Shown here piece after piece: positions 40,330 to 48,926 of a stretch of 64,000 nt of DNA. Source of the stretch: Planctomycetia bacterium (GTDB taxonomy: Bacteria > Planctomycetota > Planctomycetia > Pirellulales > Thermoguttaceae); NCBI GenBank assembly GCA_030527105.1, contig JAUNBK010000005.1:20285-84284 (forward strand). Reading direction: 5' to 3'. The first letter of the stretch is position 1, and each line of letters begins with the position of its first letter. The translations under genes and the position numbers were made by a program. The notes under the pieces were generated by a model. It had not been told where the DNA came from. It worked only from the letters and a program-made list of their open reading frames with translations, and ran no database searches.

Positions 40330-41241
40330 TTATTTTTGTCGGAGGAGCCACACGACGGCACCCTTTTGCGCGTGGAGACGATTCCCCGCTTCCTGAACGA
40401 TGGCACTTTGAGGAGACGAAATCACTTCATCCGTCACTTCGAAACCGCGCCGCGCAGGGAGGCAGTGCATAAAATACGCCTCGGGGCAGTGGGACATCAA
40501 CTCCGAATTGACTTGGTACGGAGCGAAATCGTGCTCACGCTTTGCCTTTTCGTTCTCTTGACCCATGCTCACCCAAACGTCCGTATAAACGACACCCGCT
40601 CCCGAAACGGCTTCGACGGGGTCCTGCGTCACCTCGAGTTTGAATCCAGGCGCATTGTCGTGAATCTGCTGAAGAGCCTCGTCGCTAAAATTATACTCTT
40701 TCGGGACGGCAATCGACATGCGGATGCCGAGTTTTCCACAGATGAACGCAAGACTGAGCGCCACGTTGTTCGCGTCGCCGACCCAGGCGAGCTTCCGCCC
40801 CGTCGTGTTGCCAACCAACTCGCGCCACGTGAGAATGTCCGCCAGCGCTTGGCACGGGTGGCAGTAATCCGTGAGACCATTTATGACCGGGACGGACGCA
40901 TACGACGCGAACTCCACAACGTCCTCATGTCGTTTGGCACGAATCATGATAAGATCAACCATCTCACTCAACACGTGCGAAAAATCGCAGATTGGCTCGC
41001 GCTTCCCAAACCCCGCGTCGTCGGCAAGGAAGATGGCAGCCCCACCGAGATGCGCCATGGCAGCCTCAAAGCTCACACGCGTCCGCAGGGATTGCTTTTG
41101 AAAGATCATTCCTAGTACGCAGCCGGGGAATAATGGTTCCCGAATGCCCTGTCGCAGTTTGATCTTCAAATCCAAAGCGATCGATAGGATTTGTTCGATT
41201 TCCTGAGTGCTAAAATCTTTAAGGGAAAGCAGGTGGCGCAT
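40330..41241 (-). CDS. argF: Ornithine carbamoyltransferase
   Basis: OTCase makes citrulline from ornithine and carbamoyl phosphate in arginine synthesis. The 303-residue protein has the carbamoyl-phosphate motif as SLRTRVSFE (near 50-58; STRTR is more usual, SLRT is a known variant), GLTDYCHPCQALAD and MHCLPARRG. It is the third arg gene on this strand, after argB and argD, and is separated from argD by a MITE and a short tandem repeat. End B of that MITE lies 37 nt upstream of the start. Confidence 0.94.
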   Translation of the reverse strand: MRHLLSLKDFSTQEIEQILSIALDLKIKLRQGIREPLFPGCVLGMIFQKQSLRTRVSFEAAMAHLGGAAIFLADDAGFGKREPICDFSHVLSEMVDLIMIRAKRHEDVVEFASYASVPVINGLTDYCHPCQALADILTWRELVGNTTGRKLAWVGDANNVALSLAFICGKLGIRMSIAVPKEYNFSDEALQQIHDNAPGFKLEVTQDPVEAVSGAGVVYTDVWVSMGQENEKAKREHDFAPYQVNSELMSHCPEAYFMHCLPARRGFEVTDEVISSPQSAIVQEAGNRLHAQKGAVVWLLRQK

Positions 41242-41278
41242 GAAGACCTCTCTTTCGATTTTTTGAAAAACGTGGTTT

Positions 41279-41384
41279 TATAATACTTTGCGTTGAAATT
41301 TCCCATTCCGTCCGCCGTCGGAGCTACGCACCACGGCTCGCAAACCGTCGCGTAAAACGGGAATTTTAAAGGACGATGAGTATA
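41279..41384 (-). repeat. MITE copy 5, between argD and argF
   Basis: 106-bp, well-preserved minus-orientation copy: end B TATAATACTTTGCG faces argF 37 nt away; core GAGCTACGCACCACGGCTCGC; end A GGAATTTTAAAGGACGAT then GAGTATA. It splits an otherwise contiguous arg operon. Confidence 0.92.
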
Positions 41385-41414
41385 GGACGCAGGGCGCGAG
41401 GCGGACGAGACGCC

Positions 41415-41459
41415 TATACCCTGTCTTCTGGGAAACTATACCCTGTTCTTCTGGGAAAA
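41415..41459. repeat. 22/23-bp tandem repeat between argD and argF
   Basis: TATACCCTGTCTTCTGGGAA and TATACCCTGTTCTTCTGGGA occur back to back. Each starts with TATAC like a MITE end, but the rest does not match the family. Confidence 0.75.
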
Positions 41460-41509
41460 TTGTATGCTCACGCGCCTAAAATGGGTTTCATTTAAGCGCA
41501 CGGGTCGAA

Positions 41510-42688
41510 TCATAAACTCAACAAGGCGTCGCACAAAATGTCGCACCCTTCGTTCGCCAACTCGGCAGAAAGGTTTGCGGGAGGGAGAAGTCGAACGACC
41601 ACTCCATGCGTGCAGTTGATGAGAAGCCCGTTTTCCATGCACTTTTGCACGGCGGGCGCGCCGCTCACGTTAAGCTCCACACCAATCATCGCACCGCGTC
41701 CGCGCACATCGGCAATGACGTCGCACTTTTCCTTGAGCGCGTTGAAGCGTCGGAGGAAAATCTCGCAATTTTGGTTTGCATTCTCCAAGAGATTCTGCTC
41801 CTCAATGGTTCGAATGGTGGCGATTCCGGCAGCAGCAGCCAAAGGATTTCCACCGAACGTCGCGGCATGCATCCCCGGTCGCAAGAAGGGCGCGAGTTCG
41901 GGCTTGCAAATCAACGCCCCTGCCGCCATTCCGCCAGCAATCGCCTTGGCAAGCGTCATGACGTCCGGCGTCACGCCGATGCCTTGGTACGCAAACCAAG
42001 TTCCCGTTCGTCCGCACCCCGTCTGAACCTCGTCGAAATGCAAAATCAATTCGTGTTCGTCGCAAAGTTGGCGCAATCCCACCATGAATTCCGTGGAAGG
42101 AATATGGACGCCGCCCTCACCCTGAATCGGCTCGAGCATGATCGCAACGATTTCGTCATCGTTCTCGACGATATTCCGAACCGCCTCCAAATCATTATAC
42201 GGCGCGTAGACGAACCCCGGGAGAAGCGGCCCCAACCCACGTTGGTACTTTGGCTGCGCCGTGGCGGCGACGGAACCCATCGTTCGACCATGAAAACCAT
42301 CCTCAAAAGTGATGATTTTGTATCGTTTCTTCTCGTCGCCATACATTCTGGCGAGCTTTATTGCCGCCTCGTTCGCTTCCGTGCCGGAGTTGCAAAAGAA
42401 ACACTTTCCGCCAAAACTGCGTTGGGAGAGGAGCTGCGCCCACTCGCCTTGCTCTCGCGTGTGCCACGAGTTCGGAACATGGATCAATTTTGCCGCCTGC
42501 GCCTGAATCGCCTCGACGACGGTCGGAGGACAGTGCCCAAGGAGGTTGCATCCCCAGCCGGGGAAGAAATCGAGATAGCGCTTGCCATCTTCGTCCCAAA
42601 TGAACGAGCCTTCGCCCCGCGTGAGCACAACCGGGTAGCGCGTGTAGTTCGGAATGACGTACTTTTCAAAAAGCTCCAGTGTTTTCAT
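41510..42688 (-). CDS. argD: Acetylornithine aminotransferase
   Basis: This PLP enzyme transaminates N-acetylglutamate semialdehyde to N-acetylornithine. The 392-residue class III aminotransferase shows GWGCNLLGHCPPTVVEAI, FFCNSGTEANEAAIKLAR, the FHGRTMGSVAATAQ segment, LHFDEVQTGCGRTGTWFA and the PLP lysine in MTLAKAIAGG. ATG 42688 is chosen; a TTG at 42700 would overlap the argB stop as TTGA and is a credible coupled start. The tail ends close to IS-free but repeat-bearing DNA before argF. Confidence 0.93.
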   Translation of the reverse strand: MKTLELFEKYVIPNYTRYPVVLTRGEGSFIWDEDGKRYLDFFPGWGCNLLGHCPPTVVEAIQAQAAKLIHVPNSWHTREQGEWAQLLSQRSFGGKCFFCNSGTEANEAAIKLARMYGDEKKRYKIITFEDGFHGRTMGSVAATAQPKYQRGLGPLLPGFVYAPYNDLEAVRNIVENDDEIVAIMLEPIQGEGGVHIPSTEFMVGLRQLCDEHELILHFDEVQTGCGRTGTWFAYQGIGVTPDVMTLAKAIAGGMAAGALICKPELAPFLRPGMHAATFGGNPLAAAAGIATIRTIEEQNLLENANQNCEIFLRRFNALKEKCDVIADVRGRGAMIGVELNVSGAPAVQKCMENGLLINCTHGVVVRLLPPANLSAELANEGCDILCDALLSL

Positions 42689-42696
42689 GATAATTT

Positions 42697-43587
42697 TCAA
42701 TACCCTTTCCTATGAGAAATAATCTCCGTTCCAATACCACCCGTGGTGAAAATCTCAAGCAGTAGGGCGTGTCTCATGCGTCCATCCACGATGTGTACCT
42801 TTTTGACCCCTTTTTCCACCGTCTCGAGACACGCTTGCACCTTGGGAATCATCCCTGCCGCGATTGCGCCCGAAGCGAACATTTTCTCCGCCATCTCCGC
42901 CGTGAGAGTCGGAATGAGTGACTCGGGGTCGTCTTTGTCCAGACGAACGCCGTTCACGTCGCTCAGGTAGACGAGTTTTTCCGCACGGAAGGTCTGCGCA
43001 ACCATCATCGCGGTGGTGTCTGCATTGACGTTGAGTTTCGCTCCGTCCTCCGTGAGGCACATGGAAGGAATCACGGGAATGTAGCCTTCATCCAACTTTT
43101 CCTGAATTGCCTCACGATCAATCCGCGTTGGCGTCCCCACGAAACCGAGGTCAATGTCATTTCCCGATTCATCCTTGAGGCGCAAAGGCTCCCCATATAC
43201 AACATTTTGCGTCGAGAAGTTGAATGAATGCGCTTTGCCACCCAAAATGATGATTTGTTCGACCAGTTGTTCGTTGATTTCGTGTGCGAGGACACGCTCG
43301 ACAATCGCCAGAGTTTTCTCGCCGGTATAGCGTCTTCCGAGGACGAATTTCGACGTCAGCCCCGCCTCCAGCATCGCACGATTGATTGCCGGACCGCCAC
43401 CATGGACAACGATTGGTCGAATTCCCACCGTCTCCATAAACACCAAATCCTGGAGCAGATGCGACATGGCAAGAGGATCCGTCATCAAACTGCCGCCGAG
43501 CTTCACGACAAAAATCTTTTCGCGAAACTCACGAATCCAATACAGCGCTTCAATCAAAATGTCCGCTTTTTCAATTGCTTCCAGCAA
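42697..43587 (-). CDS. argB: Acetylglutamate kinase
   Basis: ArgB phosphorylates N-acetylglutamate. The 296-residue protein has FVVKLGGSLMTD, VVHGGGPAINRAM, GRRYTGEKTL, VNADTTAMMVAQ and GMIPKVQACLE. No ATG fits the usual N-terminus; TTG 43587 with GAGGTG 5 nt upstream gives MLEAIEKADILIEAL, the expected beginning. The frame stays open further 5' (to about 43692), with sequence unlike the family. It ends 8 nt before argD. No argJ or argC is next to it. Confidence 0.9.
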   Translation of the reverse strand: MLEAIEKADILIEALYWIREFREKIFVVKLGGSLMTDPLAMSHLLQDLVFMETVGIRPIVVHGGGPAINRAMLEAGLTSKFVLGRRYTGEKTLAIVERVLAHEINEQLVEQIIILGGKAHSFNFSTQNVVYGEPLRLKDESGNDIDLGFVGTPTRIDREAIQEKLDEGYIPVIPSMCLTEDGAKLNVNADTTAMMVAQTFRAEKLVYLSDVNGVRLDKDDPESLIPTLTAEMAEKMFASGAIAAGMIPKVQACLETVEKGVKKVHIVDGRMRHALLLEIFTTGGIGTEIISHRKGY

Positions 43588-43767
43588 AACACACCTCGAA
43601 ATGATTATGAAACAGAAACCAACAACGGCAAACGACATTTCCAATTCGGCACTCCCTCTTTCTCGCAAGCACTCCGCCAAAGACGAATTCATGACGAAAA
43701 TCTCTCTGAAAGATGGAGAATAAACCAGTCATTCTAATCTTTTGCGCGAAAAAGTCAAGCGCCCCCA

Positions 43768-43883
43768 AGGTCTGCTTTCTCAAAAAATTTCCATCTTTAC
43801 GCAAGAAAGTGGCTTTAGAGGTGAGTCGTGGTGTGCAGCCCCAACGACGGACGGAAGCAGAAATTCTAACGAGAGGTGTGATA
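43768..43883 (+). repeat. MITE copy, strongly diverged
   Basis: Recognisable by CAAAAAATTTCC..TTTACGC at the left, GTCGTGGTGTGCAGCCCC in the core and GAAATTCTAACGAGAGGTG then TGATA at the right. It lies in the 381-bp gap between rubrerythrin (convergent side) and argB; no gene is seen in the gap. Confidence 0.6.
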
Positions 43884-43968
43884 CACCACTTCGCGCCGAG
43901 GTTCCGCCCCCCGACGCGAAGCATGTGAAAACACGATTAAAACACTATGAGAATCGAGTCTCAATGGG

Positions 43969-44541
43969 TTAGAATTCGAGGAATTTGTCCGCACTCACGC
44001 CACAAATGGGGCATTTCTCGGGAGCGGCATCTTCTTCCGTCCAACCGCAGACGCTACAGACGTAAAACTTTCGGGGCGCTTTCCACGCGTCGAGGTTGTC
44101 GAGCGCTTCTTGATAGAGTCTCGCGTGAACGACTTCCGCCTCAAGAGCGCCTTTGAAAGAAGCGACCGCCGCCGTGGCTCCGACCTGTTCCGCCTCAGCG
44201 ATGAAACCGGGGTACATATGAGTGAACTCTTCGGTCTCGCCCGCAATGGCGTCCCTGAGCATCTCGTCGATTGCTTTTCCCTCGTAAGTTCCAATGTCGG
44301 CAACCGCTTCTCCACCCAGCGACTTAATGACGCGAGCGTGACGCGCGGCGTGAAGCGTCTCGGCTTTCGACGCAGCGGCGAAAAGGGCGGCAATCGCCAA
44401 ATACCCATCCGCCTTTGCCTTCTCGGAATAGACGGCATATTTCGCGCTCGCGTTCGACTCTCCGTTGTATGCCGCGAGGAGATTCTTGAGCGTGTTGTCT
44501 TCCGGCTTGTTTTTGCAGCAGCAACCACCACAATTTGTCAT
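43969..44541 (-). CDS. Rubrerythrin
   Basis: Rubrerythrin is a non-heme di-iron peroxidase that protects anaerobes from H2O2. The 190-residue protein has the ferritin-like four-helix part with ligands in YNGESNASAKYAVY, ETLHAARHARV, ETEEFTHMYPGF and EAEVVHARLYQEAL, then a C-terminal rubredoxin-like iron site (YVCSVCGWTEE, EKCPICGVSADKF). The N-terminus carries an extra cysteine cluster (NCGGCCCKNKP) not usual for the family, possibly metal-binding. It stands beside a cytochrome/peroxidase operon and a Fur/PerR gene, which suggests a peroxide-defence neighbourhood. Confidence 0.93.
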   Translation of the reverse strand: MTNCGGCCCKNKPEDNTLKNLLAAYNGESNASAKYAVYSEKAKADGYLAIAALFAAASKAETLHAARHARVIKSLGGEAVADIGTYEGKAIDEMLRDAIAGETEEFTHMYPGFIAEAEQVGATAAVASFKGALEAEVVHARLYQEALDNLDAWKAPRKFYVCSVCGWTEEDAAPEKCPICGVSADKFLEF

Positions 44542-44624
44542 TTTTCTGTTCCTTTCGTCTTAAGGTAATTACGAATCGAACAATACTCTCCGTTCGATAT
44601 TTGGTCTTGATGATGATTTGTTAT

Positions 44625-45356
44625 TTAGTGTTTTCCATATTTGACGACTTTTCCCGTCGAGTGCGCTTGGATATAGGCTTCCATTGCGCGCATTCTCGGG
44701 TCGTCGCCACTCATGGGTTCCGCACGGCATGGATTTTCGAGACACCAATTGATCATGTCTCTCAAAATCGCGGCGCGTCCGAGTTGGACTTGATATTTGG
44801 GATACGTTTCCGCATGGGTATTTGACGCATCCGGGTGGCACATGTCGCAGGAAGTCCCATTGGTGCTTCCCAACAACTCTGCACTGTGGAAGATGCGCGA
44901 TCCTTCAAGGACGAGTCGTTCCGTTTCGCGCTCCCACAAGAGGAGGTCGGCTTTTGTGTATCGTCCATAAGCGTGTCCGTCGCGCTGTTCGCCACGCAAG
45001 ACGGATCGATTGTCGAAATGCTTCGGAATCATGTGACTCTTACGCTCTTTTTCGATCCAATCGGTGTCGAGGGAGTCCTTCCACTGGTCGCTCGTGCCGG
45101 GGAATTCGCGCACCGAGTCCGTCGGCGCGGAATCAGCTTTTGCGTCCGCAGCAGACGCTTTTGGTGCGTTGGCTTCGACCACAATCTCGACAACTGCCGA
45201 GGCTGCGGCATCCACTTTGTCCGGCACGATATTCTCTTGGACGGCACGAACCAGCCGACCTCGACGCTGCGCCTCGCAATCTTTCGCGGAGAAAAACGCC
45301 CCCGCCGCTAAAATCAGGCAAAGAAATGCCACAAACGTAATATGGGTATATTTCAT
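44625..45356 (-). CDS. Exported mono-heme cytochrome c-like protein
   Basis: The 243-residue protein has a signal peptide (THITFVAFLCLILAAGAFFSA), an Ala-rich linker, and one c-type heme site, CDMCHPDASNTHAETYP near residue 180. The remainder (RAAILRDMINWCLENPCRAE, then a Met-containing loop) resembles SoxA/class I-type cytochromes in which a Met or Cys could be the distal ligand. Third gene of a minus-strand operon after di-heme peroxidase and a metallophosphoesterase, so it may be the electron donor of the peroxidase. Confidence 0.78.
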   Translation of the reverse strand: MKYTHITFVAFLCLILAAGAFFSAKDCEAQRRGRLVRAVQENIVPDKVDAAASAVVEIVVEANAPKASAADAKADSAPTDSVREFPGTSDQWKDSLDTDWIEKERKSHMIPKHFDNRSVLRGEQRDGHAYGRYTKADLLLWERETERLVLEGSRIFHSAELLGSTNGTSCDMCHPDASNTHAETYPKYQVQLGRAAILRDMINWCLENPCRAEPMSGDDPRMRAMEAYIQAHSTGKVVKYGKH

Positions 45357-45419
45357 GTCGAATCCTTTTTGGTATTGATATGAATTTGTTCAAATTGTTC
45401 CTGCTCACAAACGACAACC

Positions 45420-46562
45420 TTAAAACGACGGCAAATTTGGTCTCATCGGACGATTCGACGTTCCGTCGCCATTGAGATAGGCGGCAGAAACCAACATCGG
45501 TTTGCGATTCCACAAGTTGTATACCTTGTCCACAAGTCCGTCCGCCGAGACTTGGATTTCTCCATTGCCGCAGCCGTCGAGGGAGTTGAACGGATCGGAA
45601 CGATTCATCTGAACCGTCCACTCCGGCATCCCTTTTGGCGCATAGGGCCAAGGCCACGCCGTCGAGAGAAGCCCGTGGAAGTGGATGTTCCCAATTCGAT
45701 TCGTCAGGACTTGGTGCGTGTGTCCATGAACCACCGTGACGCGCGCGAAACGCTTGAGCACCGCTTGAACGTCCTCCGCGTCGTCCGTCCAGAAGTTCCA
45801 GTTCTTATACAGCTTATACAAGGGCGAGTGCGAAAAGACAATAATCGGCATGTCGTCCGGGCACGCTTCCAAATCTTTCTTGAGCCACTCGATTTGATCC
45901 TGTCCGACGAAAAATGGACGCTGCGCCTGATTATCAAGCCCCGCCACCGTCTGCATTCTCTCCAAGGGCGACAAACCCGCTTCGGTCCAAAAGTCTTCTT
46001 CGTTCACGCTCATAAGGCAGACGAAATGGACTCCCTTGTGATCAAAAGACCAGTTCGGGTCGCCAAAGAGATCGCGCCACTTTTCGCCCATATCGAAGTA
46101 CCAATCGTGCTCTCCGACCATGATTCGCAGGCGATCTCGATACTTGAGATTCGCGAGGATTTCGGCACCAAGCTCCAACTCTTCCGGCTGTCCCAATTGC
46201 GCCAAGTCTCCTCCGTAGAAGATGAAGTCCGGCGCTTCTTCCAACGCGTTCACGTCTTGCACCGCGCGCATGAGGGCATTCGCAAAACGGTCGTTGATGT
46301 GCTTTTGATACAAGTGCGAGTCGGAGATGTAGGCGATTTTGAAGGACTTCTCGCGTCCATTCTCGTCCTGTCCCAAAGCAACTTTCATTGGTTGAAAGGA
46401 GCCAACTCCCGCCATCCCGGCAGCGGACGCTGCGGCAAAACACGCTGCTGAAACCTTCAAAAAGGAGCGTCGGTCCAGATTGGTCAAACCGGCGAAAAAC
46501 TCCCGACGCTCGTTCTCCATGCGCGTCTCTAAATTTTCACGTCGATATCGAATTTGAGTCAT
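45420..46562 (-). CDS. Tat-exported metallophosphoesterase
   Basis: The 380-residue protein has a Tat signal (LDRRSFLKVSAACFAAASAAG, residues about 29-50) behind a 28-residue charged leader. The calcineurin-like core shows IAYISDSHLYQ, FIFYGGDLAQLGQ, MVGEHDWYFD, IVFSHSPLY and VVHGHTHQVL. GEHD in place of GNHD is an unusual third motif. The substrate is unknown. It is translated 11 nt after the peroxidase gene and 63 nt before the cytochrome gene, so all three are probably exported and used together. Confidence 0.82.
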   Translation of the reverse strand: MTQIRYRRENLETRMENERREFFAGLTNLDRRSFLKVSAACFAAASAAGMAGVGSFQPMKVALGQDENGREKSFKIAYISDSHLYQKHINDRFANALMRAVQDVNALEEAPDFIFYGGDLAQLGQPEELELGAEILANLKYRDRLRIMVGEHDWYFDMGEKWRDLFGDPNWSFDHKGVHFVCLMSVNEEDFWTEAGLSPLERMQTVAGLDNQAQRPFFVGQDQIEWLKKDLEACPDDMPIIVFSHSPLYKLYKNWNFWTDDAEDVQAVLKRFARVTVVHGHTHQVLTNRIGNIHFHGLLSTAWPWPYAPKGMPEWTVQMNRSDPFNSLDGCGNGEIQVSADGLVDKVYNLWNRKPMLVSAAYLNGDGTSNRPMRPNLPSF

Positions 46563-46573
46563 AGTTCCGCTCC

Positions 46574-47872
46574 TTATTTCTCTGAATCTGTTTTGATAAT
46601 TTCAAACGTCAACGTTTTGCGCGTCGCTTTTTCCACATCTCGATGAGGACGCTCTTTCTGTGCCTGCGCTCTTTGCTCCCCAAACATTCTCGCGTTCTGC
46701 TCGGCAAAACGCACGTCCGTGAGAGAAAAGAGGAACTCGACCAACTGATCAACCTGCTTGTCCGTCAGATTGAGCGGCTCGATTCCGCCGTCCAAATAAA
46801 GGTTTGGCTCCCCACCTTTGTTGTAGTGATCCACCACGTCCCACAGGGTTTGGAGCGAGCCGTCGTGCATGTAGGGTCCCGTGATTCCAATGTTCGTGAG
46901 CAACGGCGTCCGGAACGCTCCAATGTCGCTCTTCTCTTTCGTGACCATAAAGCGCCCAAGCTCACTCAAGTCGGTGCCGATCGCAAGCTCGTCCAAACGC
47001 TCTTCCGAATCGTCCTCTTGCAACGCACGAAGCGCGGTGGAGGCGAGTTTCTCAAAATCATGATGGCGCGCCGCGATACCAATATTGTGGAACTTGCTGT
47101 CGCTTCCCACCGGATTGGAGGGACTCATCGTGTGGCACGATACGCAGCGCCCCTCGCGATTGAAGAGCTTCCACCCCTCTTTCGCGTCTGCCGAGATGGC
47201 GTCTTCGTCCCCTGCGAGATAGCGTCGGAAGGGAGAATCGAAGAAGTTGAGCGTCCTTTCGAAAGCCCCCAACGCGAGACCAATGTCTGCATAATTCACG
47301 TCGCGACCGTACGCGGCTTGAAACAGACGCTGATATTCTGCGTCGTCTTTAATGCCCGCGACGATCTTTTCCTCGATATTCTCCATACCCATTTCGACCG
47401 GGTTGATGATCGGCTGCATCGCTTGGTGATCAAGCGATGGGGAGCGTCCATCCCAAAACATGTTGTGGAGGACTGCCGCGTTGAGGTTTGTGGGCGCGTT
47501 GCGTTTGCCAAGTTGGTCGCCAATTCCCTCTGAAGTGGGGCGCTGGTCCGTGAAACCTCGCGTCACATCGTGGCACGTCGCGCACGAGACCGTTCCGTCT
47601 GCCGAAAGACGTGGATCGAAATAAAGTTTTCTCCCCAAAGCGACGCGCGCTTCGGTCTGCTCGTTCCCCTCAGGAACAAACGAGTTCCAATAGACGGGAT
47701 CAATTCCCGCCGGGATGTCGAGTGTGGTTTGGAGTTCATCCAACACCTTCTCCTGATACGCCTCGGTTGCCGCGCCGTGCGGACCACGAGGAATCGATTC
47801 TTGTCCCAATGCTGCACCCCCACAAAGGACCGCAGCAAGGAAGATTGCCATTCGTTTTGTTCGCATACACAC
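46574..47872 (-). CDS. Di-heme cytochrome c peroxidase (CcpA/MauG family)
   Basis: This periplasmic 432-residue enzyme reduces H2O2 with electrons from a small cytochrome. It has a signal peptide (RMAIFLAAVLCGGAALG), heme site 1 SCATCHDVTRGFTDQ near residue 98 and heme site 2 CVSCHTMSPSNP near 246, plus the APTNLNAAVLHNMFWDGR segment and TPLLTNIGITGPYMHDG typical of the family. MauG-like oxidases share the fold, so peroxidase activity is inferred. It is first in the operon with the metallophosphoesterase and cytochrome genes. A MITE end lies 17 nt upstream of its start. Confidence 0.9.
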   Translation of the reverse strand: MCMRTKRMAIFLAAVLCGGAALGQESIPRGPHGAATEAYQEKVLDELQTTLDIPAGIDPVYWNSFVPEGNEQTEARVALGRKLYFDPRLSADGTVSCATCHDVTRGFTDQRPTSEGIGDQLGKRNAPTNLNAAVLHNMFWDGRSPSLDHQAMQPIINPVEMGMENIEEKIVAGIKDDAEYQRLFQAAYGRDVNYADIGLALGAFERTLNFFDSPFRRYLAGDEDAISADAKEGWKLFNREGRCVSCHTMSPSNPVGSDSKFHNIGIAARHHDFEKLASTALRALQEDDSEERLDELAIGTDLSELGRFMVTKEKSDIGAFRTPLLTNIGITGPYMHDGSLQTLWDVVDHYNKGGEPNLYLDGGIEPLNLTDKQVDQLVEFLFSLTDVRFAEQNARMFGEQRAQAQKERPHRDVEKATRKTLTFEIIKTDSEK

Positions 47873-47889
47873 TCTCCAGTTTTTGATTT

Positions 47890-47970
47890 TATAATACTTC
47901 TCGTTGAAATTTCCGGTTCCGTCCGCCGTTGGTCCGATGGAACCCCGCGCGAAACGACAATAAATTCAAT
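47890..47970 (-). repeat. MITE copy 6, truncated, upstream of cytochrome peroxidase
   Basis: End B (TATAATACTTCTCGTTGAAA) is intact and 17 nt from the peroxidase ATG. The core is shortened after GTCCGCCGTTGG, and end A is eroded (GCGCGAAACGACAATAAATT). It overlaps the 3' edge of the fur-like gene, where the element provides or abuts the stop region. Confidence 0.75.
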
Positions 47971-48440
47971 CACTCAGCCTGCCGAACCGAGACGCCCGAC
48001 GCTTCTCGCTTTTGCGCACACGCGGAGCACAAACCTTGAAAGTCACCGGTCGTGGACTCGATATTAATCCCTGCCGGAATCTGCTCGGGTCGAAGCGTGA
48101 TGGCGAACGCCTCGAGGGGAACATCCACCACGACGCCGCACTCCACGCAAATAATATGGTGGTGCGGGGTCAAAAACGCATCAAAGTGCGCTGCCGAACC
48201 AGGGTGATTCACTTTGCGAATCATTCGATGAAACGCGAACGATTCTAATATTCGATACACACTCATGCGCGATATATGGGGAGAATCCACAAGGACTCGC
48301 TCATATACCATGTCCGCCGTCGGGTGGTCGTAAGAATGAGAAAGACATTGGTATACCAAAAATCTTTGCCGAGTCGCCGCCAAGCCGAGCGAGTTGCATC
48401 GCTTTCGAAACGTTTGGAAAAAAGGATCGCGTTTAGGCAT
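47970..48440 (-). CDS. Fur/PerR-family transcriptional regulator
   Basis: This 156-residue metal-dependent repressor has the winged helix (LAATRQRFLVYQCL, SRMSVYRILESFA) and metal sites HFDAFLTPHHHIICVECG, with a second CxxC (CSAC) forming the structural zinc site. The HFDAF..HHHI arrangement fits PerR as well as Fur. It lies just upstream of the cytochrome peroxidase operon, with rubrerythrin beyond it, which favours a peroxide-sensing role. ATG 48440 is chosen; an ORF extension upstream has no homologous sequence. A palindromic AT-rich site lies upstream. Confidence 0.88.
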   Translation of the reverse strand: MPKRDPFFQTFRKRCNSLGLAATRQRFLVYQCLSHSYDHPTADMVYERVLVDSPHISRMSVYRILESFAFHRMIRKVNHPGSAAHFDAFLTPHHHIICVECGVVVDVPLEAFAITLRPEQIPAGINIESTTGDFQGLCSACAQKREASGVSVRQAE

Positions 48441-48555
48441 TGTTTTGTCCTCATCGCACACACTGCGGGTGCTCAAATGAATTCCGCTTTTTCGCAAAAC
48501 ATACGAGCCGTGGCGCCCAAAAAGCAGGCACTCGTCGAATTTTTATGCGGAACGA

Positions 48556-48592
48556 TGATATATCTTACCAAATCTTGAATGAGATAATATAT
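48556..48592. promoter_or_regulatory. Putative Fur/PerR-box upstream of the regulator
   Basis: GATATATCT and AGATAATATATC form an imperfect inverted repeat over 37 bp, centred about 135 bp before the regulator start. AT-rich dyads of this kind are common autoregulatory Fur/PerR sites; this is a visual guess. The 486-bp gap to the SGNH gene otherwise contains one MITE and no gene. Confidence 0.35.
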
Positions 48593-48806
48593 CAATTTTC
48601 GATTTTTGTCAAGGGGGTACTCCCCTCTTTTCCAAAAAAAATGAGAGATTCTCAAAAAAGTTTGCTTTTGGCGGCTTGCAGGGAGAAAGAGAGGACTTTT
48701 TTGGGGAAAAATCGTGAGAAAGAGAACGAAGTCGCTTGCAATTTCTTCCAAATCGTGTAAAATAGGAGATGGTGGTATCATGCGGGGTCGTGTGCCCATC
48801 ATGCTT

Positions 48807-48895
48807 TATGATACTGCGCGTTTGAATTTCTACCTTGAGTCCGCCGCTGGAGCTACGCCCCATGGCTCACGATCGTCGAAATTTCGCATGGAGTC
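48807..48895 (-). repeat. MITE copy 7, partial, upstream of the SGNH gene
   Basis: End B (TATGATACTGCGCGTTTGAA) at the left and core GAGCTACGCCCCATGGCTCACG are recognisable; end A is lost (GTCGAAATTTCGCATGG). Here the eroded end, not end B, faces the nearby gene start. Confidence 0.65.
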
Positions 48896-48926
48896 CTGAT
48901 GGATTTTCGCAAAAAGGAGTGTTTTT

